Assembly (NCBI GenBank): GCA_003153555.1 | Contig: PLZS01000084.1 | Coordinates: 62,001-126,000, forward strand | Reading direction: 5' to 3' | Origin: Candidatus Melainabacteria bacterium | GTDB lineage: Bacteria; Cyanobacteriota; Vampirovibrionia; Obscuribacterales; Obscuribacteraceae | DNA: 64,000 nucleotides | In this document: in pieces, positions 35,530-44,230 of the stretch | How the letters are laid out: every line of letters begins with the position of its first letter | Numbering within the stretch: the first letter of the stretch is position 1 | Program-made: the position numbers and the translations under genes | The notes under the pieces: generated by a model | Seen by the model: only the letters and a program-made list of their open reading frames with translations | Databases searched by the model: none | What the model was told of the DNA's origin: nothing

Positions 35530-37455
35530 GTGGTTTCGTCCACCAAGAAGTTCAAACAACGCTTTGCAGTGTGGTTTCTCGAAGGCATGAGGGACTTACC
35601 CCGCCGCGCCGATGAAATAAGAAAAGAGCAAGACAGCTGGTACAAGGTTATGTGCCTGACGGGCGTTGACTACTTTTCTTCCCTGGGGTATGCGCCAGGA
35701 ATTGCCTTCATAGCAGCCGGCGTTTTATCGCCGGTGGCAACGTTATTTCTGGTCCTATTGACGCTGCTAGGCGCTTTACCTGTTTACAGCAAGGTGGCTG
35801 CCAAAAGTCCGCACGGGCAAGGCAGCATATCCATGCTCGAACATTTGATGCCAGGCTGGACTGGCAAGGTATTCGTGCTGTGTTTGCTGGGCTTTGCTGC
35901 CACAGATTTCATCATTACAATTACACTTTCAGCTGCCGACGCTACAACCCACTTGGTGCAGAATCCATGGGTGCCACTTTATATGCAGCATCGCATGATT
36001 TTGACTCTATTCATGCTCTGTGTTCTGGGTGGCATTTATTTGAAGGGCTTTCGCGAAGCAATCGGTGTTTCGGTGGTGCTAGTCAGTCTCTATCTCACAC
36101 TCAATGCCGTGGTGGTCGGTATTGCTTTAATGGAAGTAGCGAAACAACCGTGGCTGCTTCATAACTGGCAAAACCTTGTTTGGCACGACGACCGAGTCCA
36201 CGGTTCTGTTTTTCGATTACTAGCTTACTCTTGTGTTTTCTTTCCGAAATTGGCGCTTGGGATGTCCGGATTTGAAACCGGTGTAGCAGTGATGCCGCAC
36301 ATCAAGGGCGATCTTAATGACGACCCGGATCATCCGCGCGGACGAATTCGCTACGCCCGTTGGTTGTTGCGCACAGCAGCGGCGATCATGAGTCTGTTTT
36401 TGATTTCAACCAGTTTTGTGACGACAGTCTTGATCCCGCAGGTGCTGTTTCAACCAGGTGAAGAGGCTAACGGTCGAGCTCTTGCCTATTTAGCGCACAT
36501 TTATTGCGGTCACCAGTTTGGCACGGTCTATGACATCAGCACCATTTTCATTCTCTGGTTCGCCGGAGCTTCCGCGATGGCGGGATTGCTTAGTCTCGTG
36601 CCTCGCTATTTGCCCCGATACGGAATGGCTCCCGAGTGGGCCCGAGCCACTCGACCACTGGTCGTCTTTTTCACCCTCGTCGCCTTCGCCGTAACTTGGC
36701 TCTTTAACGCAGAAGTGGACGCGCAAGCCGGTGCCTATGCGACTGGCGTTCTAGTGGTCATGACGTCTGCCGCAATCGCTTGTACTTTAAGCGTCTGGAA
36801 AAAGAAGAAAGGTCAAAGAGTATTTTTCTCCTTAATCACTATCGTCTTCGTCTACACAACTATCGTTAATTCCATCGAAAGACCAGATGGTATCAAGATT
36901 GCATCCTTCTTCATATTAGTCATGCTGATCAGTTCGTTGGTATCACGGGTGAGGCGCTCAACAGAACTGCGCGTCAAGAAAGTAGTTCTCGACGATATGG
37001 CAGATCAATTCATTATGGAAGCCAGCAAGGAAGTGGTTCGCCTACTGGCACACCGGCCAGGTGGACCATCCGACTATGCCACCAAGGCGGCTGAATGCGT
37101 CAAGCTGCATAACATTCCAGAGGATCAAATCATATTTATGGAAATCAGAGTCAGTGACGCCTCAGACTTCGGTGATGAAATCTTGTCTGTAACTGGTTCG
37201 ATGGAAGGTCCATATAAAATACTGCGTGGCGAAAGTCCAGCGGTACCAAATGCGATGGCAGCTCTTCTGCTCTTCATCAGGGATAAAACGAAGAATCAAC
37301 CGCACGTCTATCTCGGTTGGACTGAAGGGAATCCGATTATGTACATTCTAAAATACCTGTTTCTCGGCGAAGGTGAAACAGCTCCGCTGACGCGCGAGAT
37401 TCTAAGAGGGGTCGAGCGTGACCCGGCGAAGCGCCCACGTGTGCACGTCGGTTAA
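35530..37455 (+). CDS. APC-family amino acid permease with long C-terminal domain
   Basis: 641-residue transporter. About twelve hydrophobic segments lie between residues 40 and 475. The first carries GVDYFSSLGYAPGIAFIAAG, the APC helix 1 region, and FFPKLALGMSGFETGVAVMP is helix 6-like, with the conserved GFE. The final 165 residues are cytoplasmic (TELRVKKVVLDDMADQFIME and onward) and not a standard APC part. The substrate is probably an amino acid or polyamine. The start is a GTG with AGG about ten bases upstream. The end overlaps nagA by four bases, convergently. Confidence 0.87.
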   Translation: MVSSTKKFKQRFAVWFLEGMRDLPRRADEIRKEQDSWYKVMCLTGVDYFSSLGYAPGIAFIAAGVLSPVATLFLVLLTLLGALPVYSKVAAKSPHGQGSISMLEHLMPGWTGKVFVLCLLGFAATDFIITITLSAADATTHLVQNPWVPLYMQHRMILTLFMLCVLGGIYLKGFREAIGVSVVLVSLYLTLNAVVVGIALMEVAKQPWLLHNWQNLVWHDDRVHGSVFRLLAYSCVFFPKLALGMSGFETGVAVMPHIKGDLNDDPDHPRGRIRYARWLLRTAAAIMSLFLISTSFVTTVLIPQVLFQPGEEANGRALAYLAHIYCGHQFGTVYDISTIFILWFAGASAMAGLLSLVPRYLPRYGMAPEWARATRPLVVFFTLVAFAVTWLFNAEVDAQAGAYATGVLVVMTSAAIACTLSVWKKKKGQRVFFSLITIVFVYTTIVNSIERPDGIKIASFFILVMLISSLVSRVRRSTELRVKKVVLDDMADQFIMEASKEVVRLLAHRPGGPSDYATKAAECVKLHNIPEDQIIFMEIRVSDASDFGDEILSVTGSMEGPYKILRGESPAVPNAMAALLLFIRDKTKNQPHVYLGWTEGNPIMYILKYLFLGEGETAPLTREILRGVERDPAKRPRVHVG

Positions 37456-38570
37456 GAGCGACTGACTTTTACACCTGACATGAAAACATGCTTTATTGCC
37501 AAAGTAGATTTATCCCACACTACTAGGTCTGCGCACTTACCAGGTGCGATTTCACCGAGCTTGTCGGACCAACCCATTGCTTTTGCCGGATTAAAAGTAG
37601 CCATGCGAATGGCGTCAGTAAAAGATGCAACTTTCCATTCGACAACATTTTTGACGGCCTGATTTAAATCAATTGAAGAGCCGACCAGCCCCCCACCAGT
37701 CGTTCCAATTTGTGCCGCATCAGTGACGAGTATGACCTTATCCACTCCCTTTGCTTTGAGCAAAAGTTTGATTGCTGGAACATCTACGTGGAGTCCATCA
37801 CAGATCACACAACAGGTGACACGGTCATCCAACAATGCTGCAGTCACCGCTCCTGGTGCGCGGTGATGAATTGGAGGCAAAGCATTATACGTATGCGTCA
37901 TCAGCCTCACCCCCCGATCAAAAGCCAGCTGCGCTTCTTCGAAATTAGCATTCGAGTGGCCGAGCGAGACAACGATACCCTTTGAATACAGAAATTTGAG
38001 GCTTTCATCACTTGGATCAGACTCAGGTGCGACAGTGATCATGCGCACCGAGGGCGTGGCCAATTGCTCTAAAAGAGCTTTCGAAAGAGGTTTGATCCAC
38101 TCGGGAGGATGCACACCGGGTCGCTGAGGAGACAGACACGGACCTTCCAGATGCACTCCAGGCAGACGCGCAGAACAACCTTTCACTACCCCAAACATAT
38201 TGCCCGTGCCCATTGAGCCAACACCTATAGATTGCAGAAACTCGACATTCCTCCTGATGTGTTTGACATCTGCAGTGATTAGAGTGGGCAAGAAAGTCGT
38301 AACACCAGAGTTAACCAGTTGACGACAAAGGGCAGCAAGGTCTTCGATAGTCGGATCGCCCCAGAAATTGCAATCTGGTCCCCCGTTTAGCTGCAAATCA
38401 ATTAGACCAGGCGTCACATAACATCCGCTGACGTCCAATTTTTCTACTTTTGTTGTACTAGAGTCTACTGGTCCCACTCCCTGGATCACACCGTCGTCTA
38501 CAATCAGATCAGTAAACCGCTCTTCTAAAGGAGTGATAATGGTGCCGCCGATGAGAGCCAGTTGATTCAT
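37452..38570 (-). CDS. nagA: N-acetylglucosamine-6-phosphate deacetylase
   Basis: 372-residue amidohydrolase converting GlcNAc-6-phosphate to glucosamine-6-phosphate in the cytoplasm, for amino-sugar use or cell wall recycling. Motifs include YVTPGLIDLQLNGG, VHLEGPCLSPQRPGVHPP, VAPESD, VSLGHSNANFEEA, LMTHTYNAL, ICDGLHVD, LVTDA and FNPAKAMG. The segment between LVTDA and GSSIDLNQAV is short, about 20 residues less than in the E. coli enzyme. No nagB, nagK or PTS gene is adjacent. It is convergent with the APC permease gene. Confidence 0.93.
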   Translation of the reverse strand: MNQLALIGGTIITPLEERFTDLIVDDGVIQGVGPVDSSTTKVEKLDVSGCYVTPGLIDLQLNGGPDCNFWGDPTIEDLAALCRQLVNSGVTTFLPTLITADVKHIRRNVEFLQSIGVGSMGTGNMFGVVKGCSARLPGVHLEGPCLSPQRPGVHPPEWIKPLSKALLEQLATPSVRMITVAPESDPSDESLKFLYSKGIVVSLGHSNANFEEAQLAFDRGVRLMTHTYNALPPIHHRAPGAVTAALLDDRVTCCVICDGLHVDVPAIKLLLKAKGVDKVILVTDAAQIGTTGGGLVGSSIDLNQAVKNVVEWKVASFTDAIRMATFNPAKAMGWSDKLGEIAPGKCADLVVWDKSTLAIKHVFMSGVKVSRS

Positions 38571-38697
38571 ACTAAGATTTGACTTCTGCTTGCATAATCG
38601 ATGAAATTTCTATAATATTTCTCGATGGTTGGTGCCCGGATGTTTGGTTACTTGTGCCGATTCGATTGGTTAGAGTGAACTCTGGGAATATTACTGT

Positions 38698-39198
38698 TTG
38701 AAATGGCGTGACAACAAGGCCTTGGAGCCAATGCCCGAAGAAGAAAAAAAAGCCAGCGGAAACGGAAACCTCATGGAGCGCGTAGTCGAGCTTCAGGATG
38801 AGTTACTTCAGTCGCAAGAAAAGAATCTTCTTTTATCAGCGCAGACTCGAGAATTAGAACGAATCGCTCGCGATTCTGAAGACATGAAGGCTGAATTGAC
38901 TGCCCAAGGATTGTTGCTGACTGATAAAAGTCGGGAAAACAAACACCTTCACCAGGAGCTTTCTCGGGTCACTGGCGTGTTGGATGTCAAACTGAATGAA
39001 GTTGAAGAGTTGCGAGCTGCAGTTTCGGAATTACAAAATCAACTGAAGATGCGTGAGTCAGAGCGTGATTTGCTTGCAGTTATGCTCAACGAAGCTGAGA
39101 ATGCGCAGCGCCGAGCTGAAGAGACGTATATAAACGTCGCGAAAGATCAGCAACAAAACAATACTGGCTGGTTGCGTCCGTTTAAACCAAAGAAATAG
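38698..39198 (+). CDS. Coiled-coil protein, 166 aa
   Basis: A charged, almost wholly alpha-helical protein with heptad-like spacing over residues 25-145 (NLMERVVELQDELLQSQEKN, RELERIARDSEDMKAELTAQ, EVEELRAAVSELQNQLKMRE). There are no membrane segments. The tail is NNTGWLRPFKPKK. The frame opens at TTG 38698. An ATG 33 bases later (38731) has GGAG close by and could be the true start. The function is unknown. It is divergent from nagA. REP-like hairpins follow the stop codon. Confidence 0.75.
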   Translation: MKWRDNKALEPMPEEEKKASGNGNLMERVVELQDELLQSQEKNLLLSAQTRELERIARDSEDMKAELTAQGLLLTDKSRENKHLHQELSRVTGVLDVKLNEVEELRAAVSELQNQLKMRESERDLLAVMLNEAENAQRRAEETYINVAKDQQQNNTGWLRPFKPKK

Positions 39199-39207
39199 CA
39201 AGATGGA

Positions 39208-39309
39208 GAGCGGGTTTTTAACCCGCCCAGCATGAACGAATAACGACGCGAAATGAGCGCGGCTATTCTAGCCGCCCAGAGTTAGTAAGCCGTTTAAAAA
39301 CCCGCGCTC
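39208..39309 (+). repeat. Cluster of three REP-like hairpins
   Basis: Ten bases after the coiled-coil gene lie GCGGGTT-TTT-AACCCGC (39210-39226), followed by CCAG, and GCGGCTA-TTC-TAGCCGC (39259-39275), followed again by CCAG. A third unit around 39290-39309, in inverted orientation, reads GAGCGCGGGTTTTTAAACGG on the minus strand. All share a GAGCG lead-in. The first could also act as a terminator for the coiled-coil gene. Confidence 0.75.
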
Positions 39310-39347
39310 GGGCACCATATTTGGTACTACTCTTAAAGCTTAATTAC

Positions 39348-39932
39348 CTAAGGCTTGCTGAAAGGACCATTGGAGCTCGGCGCCGCCGTTGAGCCACTGG
39401 CTGCAGAGCTGCTTGATCCGCCCAAATTGAAGGCAGGATCGACAGGAAAATCAGCTGGATTTGATGTACTGGAGGTCTGTACATTTGGATCGACAGTGCC
39501 CAGTGTTGTAGGACCATGTCCCATCTTGGCACCGATAAATGACTGCACTATGCCACCAACACCGCTCAAATTGACATTCGTTTGCCGTCTGCCCAGCCCA
39601 AACAAAGTCTTTCTCGAAGAAATACTGTCACCCATCATGTCGCCCATGCCAATCTGGGTGCCGCTGATCAGTCCATGCTTCTTCTGAAATTTGTTACCAA
39701 GAAAATTCACGTCAGTTTGTCTACTAAACAATCCATTCTCTTTCACATAATGATCGCCAAGACGGTCTTGGATACCTTTCTTTTCGGTCAGTCCAAAAAG
39801 TCCATGTTGAATGGCAAAGCCGTCACCGTAACCATCTGTGATGTTGTAATTATTGCCGCCATGCGCAAGAGCGGCCGACTGCATTGCGACTAAGGCAGCT
39901 AGACTCAAAGCAATGTTTAGACCTTTACTCAC
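39348..39932 (-). CDS. Secreted glycine/serine-rich protein with internal repeats, 194 aa
   Basis: GTG 39932 is preceded by GAGG at eight bases and opens a signal peptide (SKGLNIALSLAALVAMQSAA, LAHG cleavage). The longer frame to 39971 lacks a site. The mature part has short repeats ending in a GLF/GLI type turn (AIQHGLFGLTEKKGIQDRLG, YVKENGLFSRQTDVNFLGNK, KKHGLISGTQIGMGDMMGD), each about 24 residues. The C-terminus is Ser/Ala-rich. The repeats suggest a structural or surface role. The family is unknown. Confidence 0.78.
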   Translation of the reverse strand: MSKGLNIALSLAALVAMQSAALAHGGNNYNITDGYGDGFAIQHGLFGLTEKKGIQDRLGDHYVKENGLFSRQTDVNFLGNKFQKKHGLISGTQIGMGDMMGDSISSRKTLFGLGRRQTNVNLSGVGGIVQSFIGAKMGHGPTTLGTVDPNVQTSSTSNPADFPVDPAFNLGGSSSSAASGSTAAPSSNGPFSKP

Positions 39933-40037
39933 AGAACTTACCTCTAAATTTGGCTCTAGATCTGAGGACAACTTGCAATACCAATTGTTCCCTACTTACC
40001 CACCTTGCTAGAATCATGTGCCTTATTGTGGGCACAA

Positions 40038-41000
40038 ATGAACATCGACTTGGATAACCTATCAAACGACCTGCTGGCTGGAAATCGACGGGCCCTGGCG
40101 CGGGCCATCAGCGTCGTTGAAGATGGCGGACCGAACGCCACAAAGCTGGTCAAAATGCTCTTCCAGCATTCGGGAAAGTCGCACCTCATAGGCATAACGG
40201 GCTCACCAGGTGTGGGCAAATCAACTCTCGTTGATGCTTTAATCACCGAAATTCGCAAGGATGGACTAAAAGTCGGCGTTCTTGCCATCGATCCTTCGAG
40301 CCCATTCACAGGCGGCGCCATACTCGGCGATAGAATCAGGATGCAGGGGCACACCCTGGACAAAAACGTCTTCATCCGCTCAATGGCCAATCATAATCAT
40401 GCCGGCGGCGTTGCGCTGGCTACCTATGACGCCGTCAGAATGCTTGAGGCTTCTGGATACGACGTTGTTCTTATCGAAACAGTGGGAGTTGGTCAGTCAG
40501 AGCTGGCCATCACTCAAACCGCTGATACGACTATCCTCGTTCTGATGCCGGGGTCAGGAGATGACATTCAGGCGATTAAGTCCGGAATTATGGAAGTAGG
40601 CGATATTTTTGTCGTAAACAAAGGCGATTTGCCTGGCGCCAATAAATCAGCCAGTGAAATCAGCAGCAGCCTTGAGTTGACGAACTTTTCTACGGCATGG
40701 AGACCGCCAGTCATTACCGCAATCTCCGAGTCAGGCCAGGGTGTGGACGAGATCTGGCAATCGGCCCGCGAACACAAAGCCTTCCTAGAAGAATCCGGAC
40801 TGCTGGCTGAACGGCGTAAGTTCAAGATACAAGCTGAGCTGTCAGAACTCGTCGCAGCGATCGCACGAGACAACTTGAAAGCCTCAATGGAAAATTCCCA
40901 AGAAGTGCAGAAGATCCTCAACCAGGTTGCATCTCACGAACTCGATCCTCATACCGCGGCACAAGGACTGGTGCTCGATCTGTTCGGGACAAGCAGTTAG
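40038..41000 (+). CDS. MeaB/ArgK-type G3E P-loop GTPase
   Basis: About 320 residues. G1 is GSPGVGKSTLVDAL. VGVLAIDPSSPFTGGAILGD is the MeaB/ArgK signature, and RMQGHTLDKNVFIRSMANHN is also family-typical. G3 is ETVGVGQSE and G4 NKGD. Members chaperone and protect adenosylcobalamin-dependent acyl-CoA mutases such as methylmalonyl-CoA mutase. No mutase gene is in this window, so the partner is unknown. I use ATG 40038, which fits the family N-terminus, over the TTG at 40005. Confidence 0.9.
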   Translation: MNIDLDNLSNDLLAGNRRALARAISVVEDGGPNATKLVKMLFQHSGKSHLIGITGSPGVGKSTLVDALITEIRKDGLKVGVLAIDPSSPFTGGAILGDRIRMQGHTLDKNVFIRSMANHNHAGGVALATYDAVRMLEASGYDVVLIETVGVGQSELAITQTADTTILVLMPGSGDDIQAIKSGIMEVGDIFVVNKGDLPGANKSASEISSSLELTNFSTAWRPPVITAISESGQGVDEIWQSAREHKAFLEESGLLAERRKFKIQAELSELVAAIARDNLKASMENSQEVQKILNQVASHELDPHTAAQGLVLDLFGTSS

Positions 41001-41068
41001 GTCACGCACAATAAGGAGACAAGCTGCGCTCGTCATCGGAGTGCCCTATCGAATTGGACGCGCCGAAG

Positions 41069-41509
41069 TTAGAACACCACCGATGGTACCGGAGAGGACG
41101 CTCTTGTCATCGTGTATCCATTCGGAATAGCAGGAGCTTGCCCCCTGATTTGGAGCGACTCTAAGAAGGTAAAGGCTTTCTCTGCAATCTTGCCTTTAAA
41201 TTGATCGATACCTGCTGAAAAGCTGTGCAAGAGCGCCGATCCATCAAATTTGCCAGAAACGACTTCGGCAGGCCGCAGGGTGCTAACGCTGACGACTTCC
41301 ACTTCGTCTGACTGCGGTCCAATCGTGCCACAGCTGGCTCCTTGCAGCGTCGGTGCCTGCGGCGCCTCGGTCATCATCGCTGAAGCGACAGTTGGTTGTT
41401 GGTAGGTTGCCGCCGCCGCTTGCTGGGCACCGGCATCACGACAGTTAAAAGAAAGAATTAAGACCAAGGCAAAAGCAGCAGCAGACGCTGCTCCAGTCGT
41501 TGTTTTCAT
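41069..41509 (-). CDS. Small secreted protein, 146 aa
   Basis: ATG 41509 has AGGA at eight bases and opens a signal peptide (MKTTTGAASAAAFALVLILS, DAGAQ cleavage). The mature part is Ala/Gln/Pro-rich at first, then carries GASCGTIGPQSDEVEVVSVS and a helix (FSAGIDQFKGKIAEKAFTFL). No family is recognised. It is convergent with the MeaB-type gene. Confidence 0.75.
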   Translation of the reverse strand: MKTTTGAASAAAFALVLILSFNCRDAGAQQAAAATYQQPTVASAMMTEAPQAPTLQGASCGTIGPQSDEVEVVSVSTLRPAEVVSGKFDGSALLHSFSAGIDQFKGKIAEKAFTFLESLQIRGQAPAIPNGYTMTRASSPVPSVVF

Positions 41510-41725
41510 AGTAATAGTCCTGCGCTAAGTGAATTCGGAAAGTGAATTCTGGTGATAGTAAGTACGTACATTGTGCCTAAATACGCGGGCACTGAATATG
41601 GTAAAAACCCTGAATGACAACTGGTGATCAAAAATCGTGGTAGAAGAAGATTTCTTCAACATCGAAATGATCATCGAGAGAACGCAGTGGAACCATCGTC
41701 TATAAATTGATTTTTGCAGACTTTT

Positions 41726-41755
41726 CGATGCCGGCTGGAAGCCGGCGCTCCCAGG
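41726..41755 (-). repeat. REP-like palindromic element after SDR gene
   Basis: On the minus strand it reads CCTGGGAGCGCCGGC, a short loop (TTCCA), then GCCGGCATCG. This matches the second unit at 8330-8360 almost completely. It starts 13 bases after the stop codon of the SDR gene and lies in its sense orientation, as at 8313-8360 behind the MprF-type gene. The stem GCCGGC-TTCCA-GCCGGC could stop transcription or protect mRNA ends. Confidence 0.8.
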
Positions 41756-41767
41756 TTAGCGTCCAAG

Positions 41768-42523
41768 TTAGACGAGGTGAACGCCGCCATCGACTTTGAG
41801 TTCCGCGCCGGTTATCCACGCGTTTTGCGGGTCGGCCAAAAACACTATCGTTCGCGCCACATCTTCTGGCTCTCCAGCACGACCAAGGGGATAGATCTTT
41901 TTGCTCTTCTCTAAAATCTTGTCAGCATTCTCGTGACCCATTAGGTTATCCAACATCGGAGTGTTGACTAGTGCTGGAAGAACAGCGTTGACCCGCACCT
42001 TATATGGTGCCAGCTCGACCGCGAGCTCCCGCGTCAAAGAGAGCACTCCGCCTTTAGAGGCAGAGTAGGCGCTCGATGGCAGCCCCGGAAAGCTTTGCAA
42101 GGCAAGCAATGACGACACATTAACAATCGATCCGGCAGTTTCAATTAATGCTCGCGCTGCGAACTTGCACATGAACCATGTGCCTTTTAAATTGATGTCG
42201 ACAACATAGTCGAAATCTTCCTCGCTCATTTCAAGCAAACTGCCAGATTGAAACACACCAGCGTTGTTTATAAGGATATCCAGCCGCCCAAAAGCACCTA
42301 GCGTGTCACGAACAATCTTGTTCGCGTAACCTTCGCTGGAAACGTCTCCCGATGTGTATCGCAACTTTTCCGGCGATTGAGAGAGAGACTCTGAGGCACT
42401 TTTCAATTTGCTCAAATCCCGTCCGACAATCATGACTTGAGCGCCGCGTTCAAGCAACATCTTGGCGGTCGCCAAACCGATACCTGATCCACCACCTGTT
42501 ACCAGGGCCACCAAACCGTCCAT
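41768..42523 (-). CDS. Short-chain dehydrogenase/reductase (classical SDR)
   Basis: 251-residue NAD(P)-dependent oxidoreductase. The nucleotide motif is TGGGSGIGLA, the NNAG motif ILINNAGVF. The catalytic set is Ser in VNVSSLLA, with YSASK (Tyr and Lys). RVNAVLPALVNTPM and the end ITGAELKVDGG are standard. The substrate is not readable from sequence; FabG-like and sugar or alcohol dehydrogenase members look alike. AGGAA lies seven bases before the ATG. The gene follows the APC permease gene by 12 bases, so the two form an operon, which might link transport and oxidation of one compound. Confidence 0.92.
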   Translation of the reverse strand: MDGLVALVTGGGSGIGLATAKMLLERGAQVMIVGRDLSKLKSASESLSQSPEKLRYTSGDVSSEGYANKIVRDTLGAFGRLDILINNAGVFQSGSLLEMSEEDFDYVVDINLKGTWFMCKFAARALIETAGSIVNVSSLLALQSFPGLPSSAYSASKGGVLSLTRELAVELAPYKVRVNAVLPALVNTPMLDNLMGHENADKILEKSKKIYPLGRAGEPEDVARTIVFLADPQNAWITGAELKVDGGVHLV

Positions 42524-42535
42524 TGAGAACTTCCT

Positions 42536-43984
42536 TTATTGCGCTTCGTTCTTGCCAGGAACAATTTTACGGCGCCAAAGGAAATATGCTGGAAGTCCAG
42601 AGAGGATTATTAATAGACCGAATCCACTGTATTGAGGTGAAGAGTACATCTGACCAACCATGATTACGCTTGCGAAGAGCACGTAAAACAGCGGTAGAAA
42701 AGGATAAGCAGGCACTTTGAAAGGTCTAACTCGATCCGGCTCCTTTTTGCGCAACATGATTAATGCGGCCACGGTCAGAATGTAAAAGAGCACCGCCGCA
42801 AAGACAACGTATTCAAGAAGATTACTGTAGGTTCCAGTTGTCGTGAGGATAGCCGCCCAAACTCCCTGAATGAGCAAGCCAAATGTTGGCACTCCTTTTT
42901 CCGCGTGAAGAATCGCAGCTGATTTGAAGAAAAGCCCATCTTTCGCCATCGCATAATAGGCTCTAGGACCGGACAAAATGCAGCCGTTCAATGCACCAAA
43001 AGTAGAGATCATGATTGCCGCAGCCATGATCTGTGCTCCGTATTGCCCGAAGAGAATTTGCGCCACGGCGGTGCCTACTCTATCTTCCGCTGCATATTGG
43101 ATACCCCTTCCAACTACTGTTGTGGCGTTTGGATCACCATGCATTGGCAGTATAAGCAGATATACAATATTGCTTACGAAGTACAACAACCCGACTAAAA
43201 GTGTTCCGTACATCAGACTTCGCGGCAAGGTCTTTTCAGCGTCTTTGACTTCCTCACCGGCAAAAGTGACGTTGTTCCAAGCGTCGCTGGAAAAAAGCGG
43301 ACCGACCATGGCTAAGGAAAATATGGCAATCAGCGGCAAGCCCGACAGTGCATTCCCTTTGACGTCCTGCGCCTTCCAGAGGTCTGCACCAAAGTTGACA
43401 GGTAATCCGTTCCAGTTGGAAGCGAGGAGCAGACCAAGTGCAATAAGCAGAATCACTGCCGATACCTTGGTCACAGTGAAGGTTGTTTGAATCATCTTTG
43501 CAGTGCTAATGCCCTGACAATTTATGAAGGTCAAAAGACTGATCACCAACAATGCCACCAATTGCAGTGACGTAAAATGCCAACCACCAATATCCAAGAA
43601 GATGGTTTTGGCTGAAACAAAGGGCAAAAAGACACCGAGAAATTTCGCAAATGCCACTGCCACAGCAGCTATCGTCCCGCATTGAATGACGGCGAATAAT
43701 GTCCATCCATATAAGAATCCAGAGAGTGGACCATAAGCCTGGCGCAAGAATATATACTGTCCGCCTGCTTGCGGATACATAGCGGCCAGTTCGCCGTAGC
43801 AAACGGCTGCCGAAAACGTTAGCAAAGACGCTGCTATCCATGCCATCAATAACCACCCGGGAGCACCTAGCAGTCGAGATGTTTCAGCAGACACAATGAA
43901 TATGCCCGAGCCGATCATCGAGCCTACAACCACCGCCGTGGCGTCCAACAGTCCCATAGCTCGCTTGAAATGTCCGGTCGTCAT
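42536..43984 (-). CDS. APC-family amino acid permease
   Basis: 482-residue transporter with twelve predicted membrane helices. Helix 1 carries VVVGSMIGSGIFIVSAE, the classical APC unwound-helix motif, and CYGELAAMYPQAGGQYIFLR is also diagnostic. FSSDAWNNVTFAGEEVKD corresponds to the helix 6 region. It resembles LAT/SteT-type permeases. ATG 43984 has GAGGTG at six bases; the frame opens nine codons earlier. The SDR gene follows at once. Confidence 0.92.
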   Translation of the reverse strand: MTTGHFKRAMGLLDATAVVVGSMIGSGIFIVSAETSRLLGAPGWLLMAWIAASLLTFSAAVCYGELAAMYPQAGGQYIFLRQAYGPLSGFLYGWTLFAVIQCGTIAAVAVAFAKFLGVFLPFVSAKTIFLDIGGWHFTSLQLVALLVISLLTFINCQGISTAKMIQTTFTVTKVSAVILLIALGLLLASNWNGLPVNFGADLWKAQDVKGNALSGLPLIAIFSLAMVGPLFSSDAWNNVTFAGEEVKDAEKTLPRSLMYGTLLVGLLYFVSNIVYLLILPMHGDPNATTVVGRGIQYAAEDRVGTAVAQILFGQYGAQIMAAAIMISTFGALNGCILSGPRAYYAMAKDGLFFKSAAILHAEKGVPTFGLLIQGVWAAILTTTGTYSNLLEYVVFAAVLFYILTVAALIMLRKKEPDRVRPFKVPAYPFLPLFYVLFASVIMVGQMYSSPQYSGFGLLIILSGLPAYFLWRRKIVPGKNEAQ

Positions 43985-44136
43985 ACGCAGCACCTCTTGA
44001 GGCAAAATCAATAACTAACTTTCTCTGAATACTCTTATCTTTGCTAAACACCGCATGGTGCCATTCAAACCTGTTCCTTACTGTTATGTCATCAAATTAG
44101 TATGCCGTTATATATGTGTTCACTATCTGGATTGGC

Positions 44137-44165
44137 TTGACGTGCGGGTTTCCAACTCATACGAT
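44137..44165 (+). promoter_or_regulatory. Candidate promoter of the minCDE operon
   Basis: TTGACG (44137-44142), a 17-base spacer and TACGAT (44160-44165) give a reasonable -35/-10 pair, 66 bases before the minC start. It has the same -35 and spacing as the candidate at 15415-15443. Confidence 0.4.
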
Positions 44166-44230
44166 GGCATTGGTGAAATTGCCCGGCAGTTCGCCGACTA
44201 TACAAGATTCTGGGCGGAGTTGATATTCGC

